64,000 nucleotides of DNA from Mucilaginibacter sp. L294 (lineage in GTDB: Bacteria > Bacteroidota > Bacteroidia > Sphingobacteriales > Sphingobacteriaceae), in contig NZ_LGEK01000006.1 in NCBI RefSeq assembly GCF_001636615.1, positions 1 through 64,000 on the forward strand, in the 5' to 3' direction. Each line of letters begins with the position of its first letter. Position 1 is the first letter of the stretch. Positions 19,244 through 29,036 of the stretch are shown here, piece by piece. A program made the position numbers and the translations under genes. Under the pieces are notes generated by a model that saw nothing but the letters and a program-made list of their open reading frames with translations, ran no database searches and had not been told where the DNA came from.

Positions 19244-19386
19244 ACATTCCTATGGAATGTGCCGGTTTGTTATTTGTTTTTCTACCAACTATACATCCCT
19301 ATGGGATGTAAAACGAAGACATCGTTCCATGGGAACGACTGGTTGGTAGCAATATTAAAAAGAATTTTTATCGTTCCATCGTAACG
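19244..19386. repeat. Cluster of four small palindromes, two enclosed by an outer stem
   Basis: In order: ACATTCC-TAT-GGAATGT (19244-19260), TACATCCCTATGGGATGTA (19292-19310), TCGTTCCATGGGAACGA (19322-19338) and a degenerate CGTTCCATCGTAACG (19372-19386). The middle two lie inside an outer inverted repeat CTACCAAC (19282-19289) / GTTGGTAG (19342-19349), giving a three-way, cloverleaf-like fold. This fills most of the gap between the PhyH and TfoX genes. Confidence 0.7.
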
Positions 19387-19429
19387 TTTGGTGAAAATGC
19401 GGACTGTTTAAAGCAGAGGACTTAAATAC

Positions 19430-19774
19430 CTATTTTTTACGCTTTTTAGCCGGGTTGGCAATTTTATTATAAGCAAGCGAAGTGTTTATCCAGTAATCAA
19501 AATCTTTACCGTTTCGCAGGGCATTGTCTTCAACATAAACATAGCCCTTCATGGTGCGGCTGCCGCTCCACATCATGCTGGCGCCGTTTTTTTCTAACGC
19601 TGTTTCAAACTCATCCGGTCCTACGCGGCAAAGCAGGTCAGCATTGCGTACACAAATACATAGCTTATCATCAACCATAAAGCACAAACCGCCAAACATA
19701 GGTTTTTCGGTAACGTTTGTGGCATCAATTAATGCTTCACGTACCCGGTTTGCCTGTTTCTCGTCGTACCCCAT
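19430..19774 (-). CDS. TfoX/Sxy N-terminal domain protein
   Basis: This 114-residue single-domain protein has the TfoX_N signature: EKPMFGGLCFMVDDKLCICV, then GRVGPDEF-like and MMWSGSRTMKGYVYV segments. The C-terminal tail is basic (NPAKKRKK). TfoX controls competence in gammaproteobacteria, but stand-alone TfoX_N proteins in Bacteroidota have no established role. It starts six bases beyond the end of the GH92 gene, so the two are probably co-transcribed. Confidence 0.82.
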   Translation of the reverse strand: MGYDEKQANRVREALIDATNVTEKPMFGGLCFMVDDKLCICVRNADLLCRVGPDEFETALEKNGASMMWSGSRTMKGYVYVEDNALRNGKDFDYWINTSLAYNKIANPAKKRKK

Positions 19775-19780
19775 TGTTAA

Positions 19781-22700
19781 TTATTCTACGGTTATCTCAT
19801 CTGCAAAAATATACGATGGATTACCTTTACCCTCATGCCATTCGGGCAGCGCGCCAAATTGTTTGGCAACTACTTTAATATACCTTGCCTTTTTATTAAT
19901 TGGCGCGGTGTATTCCTGTGTTTGCGGGTCAAGTTCTTTCACATCAATCTTACTGTTTACTGTCGCAGCCAGCTTGTAGTTTTTGCCATCGTCAGATAGC
20001 CAGTATTCAACCGAGCGTGGGAAAACTATCCATGCGCGGGTATCCTGTAAGGTGCCTATGCTTACTTGCTTAACGGGTTTTACCTGCTCCAGGTCAAGTA
20101 TCGCTATCAAATCGTTGTTCTGATAACCTTGCCAGTTACCCAAACGCCAGTTAGCCGTTCCGTGTATGCCGTTTATTAGTGTTTCATCACCCTGCGCAGA
20201 ATAGTTGGGCAGGTATTTGTTGATCAATGTAAGCTTTATATCTCCACGTATTTTAGTGAACGTAGCCTCGTCAACAAAGCTGCTCTTACCACCTCTTACG
20301 GCAATAGCCTTAACGGTGGTGTTCACCATGATGTTGATAGGCTTGCTGTATTCTGTTGATGCTGCTGTAGGGGTGCTGCCATCTAAAGTATAATATAATT
20401 TGGCGGTGCTATCAGCGCAAGCTATCTCTACACTGATGGATTGTTTAAAGGTTTTAGTGCCCGATGTGATGTAGGGGTTGGGTACTATCAATTCATCAGT
20501 TATAGCCGATGTTGGTTTTTCCAGATCTTGTATAAACAGTTTATTGGCCAGCCTGCCGGTGTATACCTCAAATTCGCCACCTTTTGTAACATCTTCATAG
20601 GTTATATACAGCTTGTTGTAAGGCTTTTTATCAAGGTTCATACCCTGCAGGTAAAAATTACCACGGCTTACCGTAGCGCCAGGGTTGCTGATGGTGAATT
20701 TTTTACCGTTCTCCATGTTGATGGTGATCTTCTCGAACTGTGGCACACCAACCTGGTATTGCTGCTGCCCCGGTGCAATATTGTAGATGCCTAAACAACT
20801 CATTACATACCATGCCGACATCTGCCCGCAATCCTCATTACCCGACAGGCCATCAGGCTGGGCGCTGTATTGCTCGCGCAGTATTTTGCTTACATAATAC
20901 TGTGTTTTATCGGGCGAGTTGGTAAAGTTATACAGGTAAGCTATATGGTGGCTTGGCTCGTTACCATGTGCATACTGGCCAATAAGGCCGGTAACGTCAT
21001 CCTGCTGGCGGCCGCTAAGTTTGGCGTTGGTGCTGAATAATTCATCAAGCTTAGCTTCAAAGTTTGCCTTGCCGCCCAGGCTTTTTATGAGGCCTTCTAC
21101 ATCCTGTGGTACTAAAAAGCTATACTGCCAGGCATTGCCCTCGGTGTAATTGTTGTTTATCTCAGTAGGCTCAAAAGGAGTGTACCAGCCGCCATTGTCG
21201 CGGGCCTGCATAAAACCGTTTTGATTATTGTGTACGTTTTTCCAATATTGGGCACGCTGAATGTATACTGCATAATCCTGCGGTTTGTTCAGCATTTTTG
21301 CCATTTGGGCAATACACCAGTCGTCAATAGCGTAATCAAGTGTTTTTGCTACCGATTCGTGCTCTACATCGGCATTTACAGCACCGGTAGCCCTGTAATT
21401 ATCCAACCCAAACTGGTTGCGGTTAACCGCTGCTTTCATGGCTGTAAATGCTTCTTCAGCATCAAATCCACGGATCCCCTTTGCATAAGCATCTACAATA
21501 ACCGGGATGGAGTGGTTGCCCACCATACAATAGGTTTCTGTAGTAGCCAGTGGCCATATAGGTAGTAAACCACCTTGTTCGTAAACGGCTAAAAAGGTTT
21601 TAATAAAATCAAGCGTACGTTTACGGTCTATCAGGTTTAGCAGCGGATTTTCGGCGCGATAAGTATCCCACAAAGAAAAGGCGGTGTAGTAAGTAAAACC
21701 ATTAGTAGTGTGGATCTTTTGATCCATGCCACGGTATTGCCCGTCCACATCATTGTAGGTGCTTGGCGCAACCATGCAATGGTATAGGGCAGTGTAAAAC
21801 ATTACCTGTTTTTGTTTGGCATAGTCCGGTACTTCTTCCTTTTTACCCTTAGCAACAGGCCTGGTTGTACCGTAAGGATTGTATACAGAGTTTGCCTCGC
21901 GCTGTTGGGTAACATTTGGTGCGCCGCCTTCAACCTGTATTTTTGAAAGTTCTTCGTTCCAGGCCAGTTTGGTTGCCTTCACCACTTTTTTAAAGTCGAA
22001 GTCGGGCATTTCGGCATCCAGGTTTTTTAAAGCGCCTTCGGCACTAACCGATGAGATACTAACTTTGGAGATAATCGTACCCGGGTCATCAAACTGGATA
22101 TACATTTTTATGTTTTTGCCTTGCAGTTTGTTCTTCCCCTGTTGCACCTGGTCGTCTGAGGCGATGCCGTATGATTTAAACGGTTTAGAGAATTTGGCGT
22201 AGAAGTATAAATGCTGATCTGTAGCCCATGATTTTGAGCGGCGGAAACCTCGGATCTCATGGTCATTTACTACTTCTATCCAGCTATCCAGCACCTCATC
22301 ACGGTGCTGCAGATCAATAATAATATTGCCTTGCGGCGCATTTTTGTAATCGTATTTGTGTACGCCAACACGGGTTGTGGCGGTAAGTTCTACACCGATG
22401 TTGTATTTATCGAGCAGGGTGCTGTAATAACCGGGAGAAGCTGTTTCGTTAGCTTTTTTAAAGCCCGAGCGGTAATCGGTGTTTTTTAATTGAGGTTCGC
22501 CTGTGGTTGGCATAAACAGTACATCGCAAAGGTCGGCAATGCCGGTTCCGCTCAGGTGGGTATGCGAAAAGCCGTAAACTACGCTATCAGTATAATGATA
22601 ACCCGAAACGCCGTCCCAGCCCTCTAAACGGGTATCCGGACTTAACTGTACCATCCCAAAGGGAGCAACTGCGCCGGGGTAAGTATGGCCGTGGCCGCCT

Positions 22701-22816
22701 GTACCTATAAAGGGGTCTACAAATTGCGTAACATCTTTCTTTTTCTTTTGGGCCGATGCGCTAAACGCAGTAAAAAGGGCCAATACAATTGCAACACCAC
22801 GAACTATAGATCTCAT
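19781..22816 (-). CDS. GH92 family glycoside hydrolase, secreted alpha-mannosidase type
   Basis: This 1011-residue exported enzyme has a signal peptide (ending FSASAQ). The GH92 beta-sandwich and (alpha/alpha)6 domains follow, with VDPFIGTGGHGHTYPGAVAPFGMVQLSP-like opening residues, HLSGTG and a later GLSGNEDCGQMSAWYV catalytic-base segment. The C-terminus adds a chitobiase-like module (LYYTLDGSTPT, about residues 795-850) and an F5/8-type discoidin module. GH92 enzymes trim alpha-mannose from glycoproteins or yeast mannan with calcium. No SusC/D pair is adjacent, so this is not a full polysaccharide locus. Confidence 0.93.
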   Translation of the reverse strand: MRSIVRGVAIVLALFTAFSASAQKKKKDVTQFVDPFIGTGGHGHTYPGAVAPFGMVQLSPDTRLEGWDGVSGYHYTDSVVYGFSHTHLSGTGIADLCDVLFMPTTGEPQLKNTDYRSGFKKANETASPGYYSTLLDKYNIGVELTATTRVGVHKYDYKNAPQGNIIIDLQHRDEVLDSWIEVVNDHEIRGFRRSKSWATDQHLYFYAKFSKPFKSYGIASDDQVQQGKNKLQGKNIKMYIQFDDPGTIISKVSISSVSAEGALKNLDAEMPDFDFKKVVKATKLAWNEELSKIQVEGGAPNVTQQREANSVYNPYGTTRPVAKGKKEEVPDYAKQKQVMFYTALYHCMVAPSTYNDVDGQYRGMDQKIHTTNGFTYYTAFSLWDTYRAENPLLNLIDRKRTLDFIKTFLAVYEQGGLLPIWPLATTETYCMVGNHSIPVIVDAYAKGIRGFDAEEAFTAMKAAVNRNQFGLDNYRATGAVNADVEHESVAKTLDYAIDDWCIAQMAKMLNKPQDYAVYIQRAQYWKNVHNNQNGFMQARDNGGWYTPFEPTEINNNYTEGNAWQYSFLVPQDVEGLIKSLGGKANFEAKLDELFSTNAKLSGRQQDDVTGLIGQYAHGNEPSHHIAYLYNFTNSPDKTQYYVSKILREQYSAQPDGLSGNEDCGQMSAWYVMSCLGIYNIAPGQQQYQVGVPQFEKITINMENGKKFTISNPGATVSRGNFYLQGMNLDKKPYNKLYITYEDVTKGGEFEVYTGRLANKLFIQDLEKPTSAITDELIVPNPYITSGTKTFKQSISVEIACADSTAKLYYTLDGSTPTAASTEYSKPINIMVNTTVKAIAVRGGKSSFVDEATFTKIRGDIKLTLINKYLPNYSAQGDETLINGIHGTANWRLGNWQGYQNNDLIAILDLEQVKPVKQVSIGTLQDTRAWIVFPRSVEYWLSDDGKNYKLAATVNSKIDVKELDPQTQEYTAPINKKARYIKVVAKQFGALPEWHEGKGNPSYIFADEITVE

Positions 22817-22877
22817 TTAAAAAAACTTTTAGGAACGTGCAAAATAGGAAGATTTATTGAGGTAGGAAAGAGCGCAT

Positions 22878-22975
22878 TTGTCATGCTGAACGCATGTGAA
22901 GCATCTAATCGCCGAGAAGCAAATCGAATAAGTAAAGTTCATTATAGATCCTTCGCTATCGCTCCGGATGACAAG
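22878..22975. repeat. Dispersed inverted repeat, TTGTCATGCTGAAC family, copy 1
   Basis: It begins TTGTCATGCTGAAC, contains GAAGCATCTAATCGCC, and ends with CTTCGCTATCGCTCCGGATG then ACAA. The same element lies in reverse at 29312-29405. Half copies occur near 35455-35490 and 37243-37278. It fills the gap between the GH92 and omega-amidase genes. Confidence 0.8.
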
Positions 22976-22989
22976 GGTGAGAGGATTAA

Positions 22990-23769
22990 TTAATCCTCTA
23001 TCGTAAATTTATCTGCATCCTTCAGAAAAGGCAGCGCACGGCGGGCTTTTTTTACTTCATCGCCGATGATGGAGAAAGTGTAAACGTCCTCTTCATCACG
23101 TTTGTAGTAAACTACGTTGCCGTTAGGATCGATACAGGTAGAGTCGCCGGAGTGATAAATTTCGTTGCCATCATGGCCGACACGGTTTACACCGATAACA
23201 TAAGCCTGGTTCTCCACCGCACGGGCGGGGATAAGCGTACGCCAGTGCAAGGCGCGTTTTTCGGGCCAGTTGGCTACTATCATCAACAGATCGTAATCTT
23301 CATCAACATTACGCAGCCACACCGGGAAACGCAGGTCGTAACATATAGCCGGACAAATTTTCCAGCCGTTTAGTTCCACGATCAGCTTTTTGGTGCCGGG
23401 GGTGTAAACGGTGTGTTCTTTACCCAGGGCAAAAAGGTGGCGCTTGTCGTAATGCTCATGGGTACCATCGGGGCGTACCCAAAGCAGGCGGTTGTAAAAT
23501 TTACCACCTTCTTTTATAATGATACTGCCCGTTACTACACATTCGTATTTCTGTGCGGTTTTTTGCATCCATTGCATGGTTTTGCCGTCCATGGTTTCGC
23601 CCAATGCTTCGGCGTTCATGGTGAACCCGGTATTAAACATTTCGGGCAGGATGATGAGGTTGGTTTTTTCGCGTATGTTGGATAACCGCAACGAAATGTT
23701 TTGCAGGTTTTTATCTGTGTTTTCCCAAAATAAATATCCCTGATATACCGTAATTTTCAGATTATCCAT
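22990..23769 (-). CDS. Carbon-nitrogen hydrolase, omega-amidase (YafV/Nit2) type
   Basis: A 259-residue cytosolic nitrilase-superfamily enzyme with catalytic triad Glu43 (LPEMFNTGF), Lys109 (HYDKRHLF) and Cys143 (AICYDLRFP). Sequence style and length fit the omega-amidase branch, which hydrolyses alpha-ketoglutaramate to 2-oxoglutarate and ammonia. The aminotransferase encoded 60 bases upstream on the same strand would produce that ketoacid when glutamine is the amino donor, so the pair forms a short pathway. Confidence 0.87.
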   Translation of the reverse strand: MDNLKITVYQGYLFWENTDKNLQNISLRLSNIREKTNLIILPEMFNTGFTMNAEALGETMDGKTMQWMQKTAQKYECVVTGSIIIKEGGKFYNRLLWVRPDGTHEHYDKRHLFALGKEHTVYTPGTKKLIVELNGWKICPAICYDLRFPVWLRNVDEDYDLLMIVANWPEKRALHWRTLIPARAVENQAYVIGVNRVGHDGNEIYHSGDSTCIDPNGNVVYYKRDEEDVYTFSIIGDEVKKARRALPFLKDADKFTIED

Positions 23770-23829
23770 AAAACGATGCTTTTTTAAGATAGCGGCAAAT
23801 TAAATTATACGTAAATGTTTGCTGTAAGG

Positions 23830-24975
23830 TTAAACCTTTATCAACCTATCAACGGCTTTATCCAGTGTTTCTTGCCTTTTGGCGAAACAAAATCGCAAAA
23901 CGTGCCTGTCGGTACCTTTGCGGTAAAACGCGGATACCGGTATGGCAGCCACGCCAATTTCTTTTGTTAGGCGTATGGCAAAGTCAGTGTCTTTTTCATC
24001 TGTAATAGCGTCATACGTTACCGATTGAAAGTACGAGCCTGAACATGGCAGCAGTTTAAAACGACTTTGTTCTAATCCGTTACGGAAATAATCGCGCTTT
24101 TCCTGGAAAAATGCCGGCAGGCTCAGGTAAGTGTTAGCATCCTTTAAATATTCGGCAATGGCATACTGTAAAGGTGTATTCACACTGAATACCAAAAACT
24201 GGTGGATCTTCCTGAACTCCTGCATTAAATGAGCGGGAGCGAGGCAGTAACCCATTTTCCAGCCGGTAGCGTGGAAGGTTTTACCAAACGATGCCACAAT
24301 CATACTACGTTGCTGTAATTCGGGGTACCGGGCCATGCTGTGATGCTCCTGCCCGTCAAAAACCAGGTGCTCATAAACCTCATCGCTTAGTATCAGTATA
24401 TCCTGATTTTTAACCAGTGCGCTTAATTCGTCAATATCCTCGCGGCTTAAAATAGTAGCGGTAGGGTTATGCGGCGAATTAAGGATGATCATTTTTGTTT
24501 TATTGCTTACCAGCCTTTTTACCATATCCCAGGCAATGCGGTAGTCGGGCGGTTCAAGCTCTAACGATTTTACCACACCACCCATTAGCTTAATGGCAGG
24601 GGCATAGCAATCATAAGCGGGCTCAAACATAATAACCTCATCGTTTGGATGGATAACCGCGCTAATAGCCGTAAAAATGGCCTGCGTACCACCGGCAGTA
24701 ACGGTTATCTCCGTTTCGGGGTCATACTGGGCTCCGTAATTTTTTTCGGTTTTAATGGCAATTTGCTCGCGCAGGGCCATAACGCCGGCCATAGGCGCGT
24801 ACTGATTGTGCCCATTCTGCATAGCCTTATGCACCAGTTCTATCAACTCGGGCGAACAGGAATAATCCGGGAAGCCCTGCGATAAATTTATCGCGCCATG
24901 CTCGGCAGCCAGTGCCGACATGGTGGTGAATATATTTGTCCCGGTTTGGGGTAATTTAGAAATAACAGATATCAT
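23830..24975 (-). CDS. PLP-dependent aminotransferase, methionine/glutamine transaminase (YbdL-like)
   Basis: This 381-residue class I aminotransferase opens with INLSQGFPDYSC, typical of YbdL and kynurenine/glutamine transaminase K. The PLP lysine is Lys232 in ASFGKTFHATGWK, and LSDEVYEHLVFDG holds the cofactor Asp-Tyr. YbdL-type enzymes transaminate methionine and aromatic amino acids, and act in reverse in methionine salvage with glutamine. Its neighbour is the omega-amidase that removes the by-product. The start at 24975 is preferred over an ORF start ten codons upstream. Confidence 0.88.
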   Translation of the reverse strand: MISVISKLPQTGTNIFTTMSALAAEHGAINLSQGFPDYSCSPELIELVHKAMQNGHNQYAPMAGVMALREQIAIKTEKNYGAQYDPETEITVTAGGTQAIFTAISAVIHPNDEVIMFEPAYDCYAPAIKLMGGVVKSLELEPPDYRIAWDMVKRLVSNKTKMIILNSPHNPTATILSREDIDELSALVKNQDILILSDEVYEHLVFDGQEHHSMARYPELQQRSMIVASFGKTFHATGWKMGYCLAPAHLMQEFRKIHQFLVFSVNTPLQYAIAEYLKDANTYLSLPAFFQEKRDYFRNGLEQSRFKLLPCSGSYFQSVTYDAITDEKDTDFAIRLTKEIGVAAIPVSAFYRKGTDRHVLRFCFAKRQETLDKAVDRLIKV

Positions 24976-25045
24976 GTAGGGGGCTAAATTAACCAATAAA
25001 CGCAATTATAGCCAGATTGTTTAAAAATGAACGAATAACTAACAG

Positions 25046-26305
25046 TTATTTCCCGGTAGAAACCTTCCAAAAGGCATCAGCATTATTGGTGCGGTAACGC
25101 TCAATGGTAAAGTTGGTGTTTTTGTTAGTATCCTCGCTTTTATCAGGGCTTTGTTTAAAATATTCTAAGGGTAAAAGGCTAATGTAGGTGATGGTTTTAT
25201 TCTTATCGCGTGTTTCGTAGTTGTATTCGTTACGCTGCGGACTGTAAACCCGGTATAGGTTTTTGGCCATGTAATTATCCAGGTAAAACTCCTTGGTTAT
25301 TTTTTCACGGTTGTTCCAGTTAGCGTCGTCGTTTACAAATAAAGGCTGGTTTTTGATGATGCGTTCCCTAACCTCGGCAATACCCAGCAGGTTTTTGTTT
25401 TCGTCCATTATGTAGGCATTGTTGGTGGGGTCCATCCAAACCCATTTGCTTAGGCTTGGCAGGTAAACTACGTTAATAACGTGCGAATCATAATCAACAT
25501 TCAAACTATCCTTTGGGAAACAATACACCTTGCGCGATTTCCAGCCCATAGCCAGGTAGCATTCGTTTAAGGTTGTAGCCAGTTCACCGCACGATACGCC
25601 TATTTTTTTAGATGTAGCTTTGCTGATGATCTCGTTTGCATTGATGAGTTGGATACCGCTTTCGTGCTGCCCATCGTGCTGTACGGTATTGTGTACCCAT
25701 TTCAATATGTTGATGGCTTTAGAGGCTTCATTGCCATTACCTGCAATTTCATCCAGCTTAAAATTTTTGCGGATAGCTACCAGGTTTGGGTCTGTTGCCG
25801 GTTGATAAGTAAAAGCAGGGACAATACGCTGATCATCCGGGTTAAATTTTTCTGCCTTTTGCAGGATGTATTTATAATCGCCCACCCCGCGCAGGGATTG
25901 TGCTGCCTGTTTAAATTTAGGTTCGTTTTTGATGTTGGCAAAGTCGGTATCCTCCATTAAATGGCTGTAGTTTATATAGCCATTGTTAACAGCGCTATCC
26001 AGGTATTCAAACGCCTTCGGCTTATTGTTTATAAGAGAATAAAGGCAGCTTAAATTGTAATAGTTATTGGTGACAAAACCCTTATACATGCGCTTATCAG
26101 CTGGTGTTAGCTGATTGTATTTTGCTGTAAACTCAGTCATTAATTTTATACCGGTTTCGCCATCGCGTGCTTCATAAGCTTTTTGGATCAGCTGGCTTTG
26201 CTGGTTGCCGTATGCTTCAAACGGATTGGCCGGCGGTGTAGTTTGAGCGAATAAACCGTTTGTAGTTAAAAATACAGCGGCGGATAGTATAAATTTAAGT
26301 TTCAT
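25046..26305 (-). CDS. Exported transglutaminase-like domain protein
   Basis: A 419-residue protein with a signal peptide (about 1-20, ending GLFAQ). An N-terminal helical, TPR-like part (about 25-155; SCLYSLINNKPKAFEYLDSA) precedes a transglutaminase-like core. The core has Cys in KIGVSCGELATTL, His in YDSHVINVVY and Asp in VWMDPTNNAY, the papain-like triad in the expected order. Members act as peptidases or have lost activity; the substrate is unknown. It is divergent from the importer operon that follows. Confidence 0.8.
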   Translation of the reverse strand: MKLKFILSAAVFLTTNGLFAQTTPPANPFEAYGNQQSQLIQKAYEARDGETGIKLMTEFTAKYNQLTPADKRMYKGFVTNNYYNLSCLYSLINNKPKAFEYLDSAVNNGYINYSHLMEDTDFANIKNEPKFKQAAQSLRGVGDYKYILQKAEKFNPDDQRIVPAFTYQPATDPNLVAIRKNFKLDEIAGNGNEASKAINILKWVHNTVQHDGQHESGIQLINANEIISKATSKKIGVSCGELATTLNECYLAMGWKSRKVYCFPKDSLNVDYDSHVINVVYLPSLSKWVWMDPTNNAYIMDENKNLLGIAEVRERIIKNQPLFVNDDANWNNREKITKEFYLDNYMAKNLYRVYSPQRNEYNYETRDKNKTITYISLLPLEYFKQSPDKSEDTNKNTNFTIERYRTNNADAFWKVSTGK

Positions 26306-26418
26306 GTAAGGTTATTAATATGTAAATATAATTATACAACGTTTGTAAGACGTTTTTACCTGTTAAAACGTTGCTTTTTAATGTTTTTCTTTTTGGGCTG
26401 ATTATTTACCTTAGTAGG

Positions 26419-27390
26419 ATGAAATATCTACGTATTTTATCGCTATTGATAGCTGTTATTATAATTACATCCTGCTCATCATCCACCAAAAATAATGTAC
26501 CTGTTGTAGGTTTTATTGATGCCTTTGAAGATGCAACCATATCGCAGGCCAAAAACGGTTTTATTGATGCCTTAAAAAAGAATGGTTTTAGCGAAGAGCA
26601 AAAAACAGTAGTTATTAAATACAATAATGCCCAGGGGAGTATCCCAACACTAACACAAATGGTTAACCAGTTTGTGTCTGACAAGGTTGATCTCCTGGCT
26701 ACCTCAACAACCCTGGCTACGGTAGCCGCTATTCAAAAAACCAAAACCATCCCCATCTTCCAGATGGTATCGCCAACGCCCGATAGGATGAAAGTAACTG
26801 ATGCCGCGGGTAAAGCCCCGGCAAACCTTTACGGCACAATGGAAGAGCTAAATTATATTGATACCTCATTTGCCATTATTCCAAAACTGTTAAAGCCAAA
26901 AGGCGCACAGTTAATTGTTGGGATGATCTATAACCAATCTGAGCCGCAATCTGCCGATGCTTTACAACGGATACAGGGGCTGGCAGCTAAACTGAATATA
27001 AAGATCATTGCCCTGCCGCTAAATTCATCGGCTGATGCGCAACTGGTAACCCAGGCATTGTTAAACAAAGGTATCGACGCTTTTTTTGCAAACCCGGATA
27101 ATACGGTGTTTGCCGCGTTTGAAACCATCCAAAAAAGCTGCGACCAGCACAAGGTGCCCATTTTTACCAGCGAAGCTGGTTTAGTACAGCGCGGCGCCGT
27201 GGCAGCCTTTGGTGCCGATATTTATCAATGGGGGTATCAATCTGGCCTGCAAGCAGCGCAGTACTTAAAAACGCATAAAACCGACGGTATTAAACTGGAA
27301 ATGGTGAAGATCAGGAAGCGGGTGTACAACCCCTCGGTTGCTAAAAAATATAACATAACCATCCCCACCGGGTTTGAAGCTGTAAAATAA
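26419..27390 (+). CDS. ABC transporter substrate-binding lipoprotein (TrpX-like)
   Basis: This 323-residue periplasmic binding protein has a lipobox (IIITSCSSS, acylated Cys near residue 17). Two Rossmann-type lobes follow (VVGFIDAFEDATISQAKNGF; then LIVGMIYNQSEPQS), as in the ABC_sub_bind family of TrpX/amino-acid importers. The ATG at 26419 is used because 16 upstream codons do not suit a lipoprotein signal. Its stop overlaps the permease start by one base. The ligand could be an aromatic amino acid or nucleoside-like compound; not decidable here. Confidence 0.87.
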   Translation: MKYLRILSLLIAVIIITSCSSSTKNNVPVVGFIDAFEDATISQAKNGFIDALKKNGFSEEQKTVVIKYNNAQGSIPTLTQMVNQFVSDKVDLLATSTTLATVAAIQKTKTIPIFQMVSPTPDRMKVTDAAGKAPANLYGTMEELNYIDTSFAIIPKLLKPKGAQLIVGMIYNQSEPQSADALQRIQGLAAKLNIKIIALPLNSSADAQLVTQALLNKGIDAFFANPDNTVFAAFETIQKSCDQHKVPIFTSEAGLVQRGAVAAFGADIYQWGYQSGLQAAQYLKTHKTDGIKLEMVKIRKRVYNPSVAKKYNITIPTGFEAVK

Positions 27391-28256
27391 TGGATTTTTA
27401 CCTAACCGCTTTATTGCAGGGATTATGCTTCGCAGGGATTGCGTTTGGTATTTATATCTCCATGAAGATATTTAATATCCCCGACATCACCACCGATGGT
27501 AGTTATACGCTTGGCGGGGTGGTAACGGGGGCGATGCTTACGCATAACCAGCCGGGGTATCTAATTTTGCCTGCTGTATTGTTGGCCGGAGCTTTGGCGG
27601 GTGCACTTACGGGTATTATCCACACCAAACTAAAAATAAATGCCCTGCTTGCCGGTATTTTGGTGATGACGGCGCTTTACTCGGTTAACCTCACCATTCT
27701 TGGACGCTCGAACCTGCCGCTTTTAAACTTACCTACCTTATTTTCGGTTGCAAACTTAATTACTGATGTTAATCAAAACTCACTGATCATATTAATGGGG
27801 TTTGTGCTTATATTAACCACGCTTATTGGTTATCTGCTAAAAACCGATTTTGGTATTGCCATGCGTGCCACTGGTAATAGCGAACCCATGATACGGGCAC
27901 TTGGTGTAAACACCGACCGCATGAAAATAACCGGGTTAGCTATAGCCAACGCCTTAACCGCTTTAAGCGGTTACCTGATAGTACAATTACAAGGCTTTGC
28001 AGACATCAGTATGGGGATAGGAATTGTGATTGTAGGGCTGGGTTCTGTTATTATAGCCGAAACCATTATTAACTGGCTGCGCATTACATCAGTATGGTTG
28101 AGTCTGGTTTTGGTGATGGCTGGTGCCGTAATTTTCCAGTTTGTACTGGCGCTTACCTTGAATATTGGGGTAGATGCCAATCTGCTTAAGTTGGTTACTG
28201 CTGTGTTTGTGTTATTGATAGTCGGCTTGCCGCGTTTAACAGGGAGGCAAGCATGA
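27390..28256 (+). CDS. ABC transporter permease (TrpY-like, BPD_transp_2 family)
   Basis: This 288-residue inner-membrane permease has about eight or nine hydrophobic helices. It contains SMKIFNIPDITTDGSYTLGG near the start and the coupling-like segment AMRATGNSEPMIRALGVNTDRMKITGLA (about 165-190). These features match the livH-like permeases that pair with TrpX-type binding proteins. Its stop overlaps the ATPase start as ATGA, so translation is coupled. Confidence 0.9.
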   Translation: MDFYLTALLQGLCFAGIAFGIYISMKIFNIPDITTDGSYTLGGVVTGAMLTHNQPGYLILPAVLLAGALAGALTGIIHTKLKINALLAGILVMTALYSVNLTILGRSNLPLLNLPTLFSVANLITDVNQNSLIILMGFVLILTTLIGYLLKTDFGIAMRATGNSEPMIRALGVNTDRMKITGLAIANALTALSGYLIVQLQGFADISMGIGIVIVGLGSVIIAETIINWLRITSVWLSLVLVMAGAVIFQFVLALTLNIGVDANLLKLVTAVFVLLIVGLPRLTGRQA

Positions 28257-29002
28257 TAGAGCTTAATAACATCCATAAAACATTTAACACGAGTAAACCT
28301 AACGAGGTAATAGCCATTAACAAAGTTAACCTGCAAATAAATGAGGGTGACTTTGTGGTGATAGTTGGTTCTAACGGGTCGGGTAAAACCACTTTGCTTA
28401 ACCTGGTTGCCGGTAATATCCTGCCGGATAGCGGTACCATCACTATCGACGGTAACAATGTTACCCGATTGCCCGAATATCAGCGCAGCAAATGGATAGC
28501 CCGCATTTTTCAAAACCCATTATCAGGTACGGCCGCAGATCTGAGCATTATTGATAATTTCCGTTTGGCGGCTCTTCGCACAAAAAATAAAGGTTTATCC
28601 ATCGGTAAAAACGAGCAGTTTAAAAAGCTGGTTCGTGATAAAATTGCCACTTTAGGTATGGGGCTGGAGGATAAGGTAGAACAGCCTATAGGCACGCTAT
28701 CCGGCGGGCAACGCCAGGCGCTTACATTATTAATGAGTGTGATGGATACCTGCAAGATACTATTGCTTGATGAGCCCACCGCCGCGCTCGACCCGCGTTC
28801 GGCCGAAAATGTTTTACGTATTGCAGATGACCTGATAAAAGAGTACAAACTAACCGCTATTATGGTGACACATAATTTAAAGGACGCCGGTAACTACGGC
28901 TCGCGCATTATACAAATGGGCGAGGGGGCTGTTTTAAAGGACATAGCAGGCAAAGAAAAAGACAGTTTGCAACAAAATGAGCTTTACAGTTGGTTTGGAT
29001 AA
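28253..29002 (+). CDS. ABC transporter ATP-binding protein (TrpZ-like)
   Basis: This 249-residue ATPase has Walker A VGSNGSGKTT, Q-loop FQNPLSG, signature LSGGQRQALTLLMS, Walker B ILLLDEPTAALDP and the H-loop VTHNLKD. It is the energising subunit of the three-gene importer 26419-29002, in the standard order binding protein, permease, ATPase. Close paralogues of this operon type are often annotated as uncharacterised or tryptophan/tyrosine transporters. Confidence 0.9.
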   Translation: MIELNNIHKTFNTSKPNEVIAINKVNLQINEGDFVVIVGSNGSGKTTLLNLVAGNILPDSGTITIDGNNVTRLPEYQRSKWIARIFQNPLSGTAADLSIIDNFRLAALRTKNKGLSIGKNEQFKKLVRDKIATLGMGLEDKVEQPIGTLSGGQRQALTLLMSVMDTCKILLLDEPTAALDPRSAENVLRIADDLIKEYKLTAIMVTHNLKDAGNYGSRIIQMGEGAVLKDIAGKEKDSLQQNELYSWFG

Positions 29003-29036
29003 ATAATGGCAAAGAAATTGTATTGCCATTTGTACT

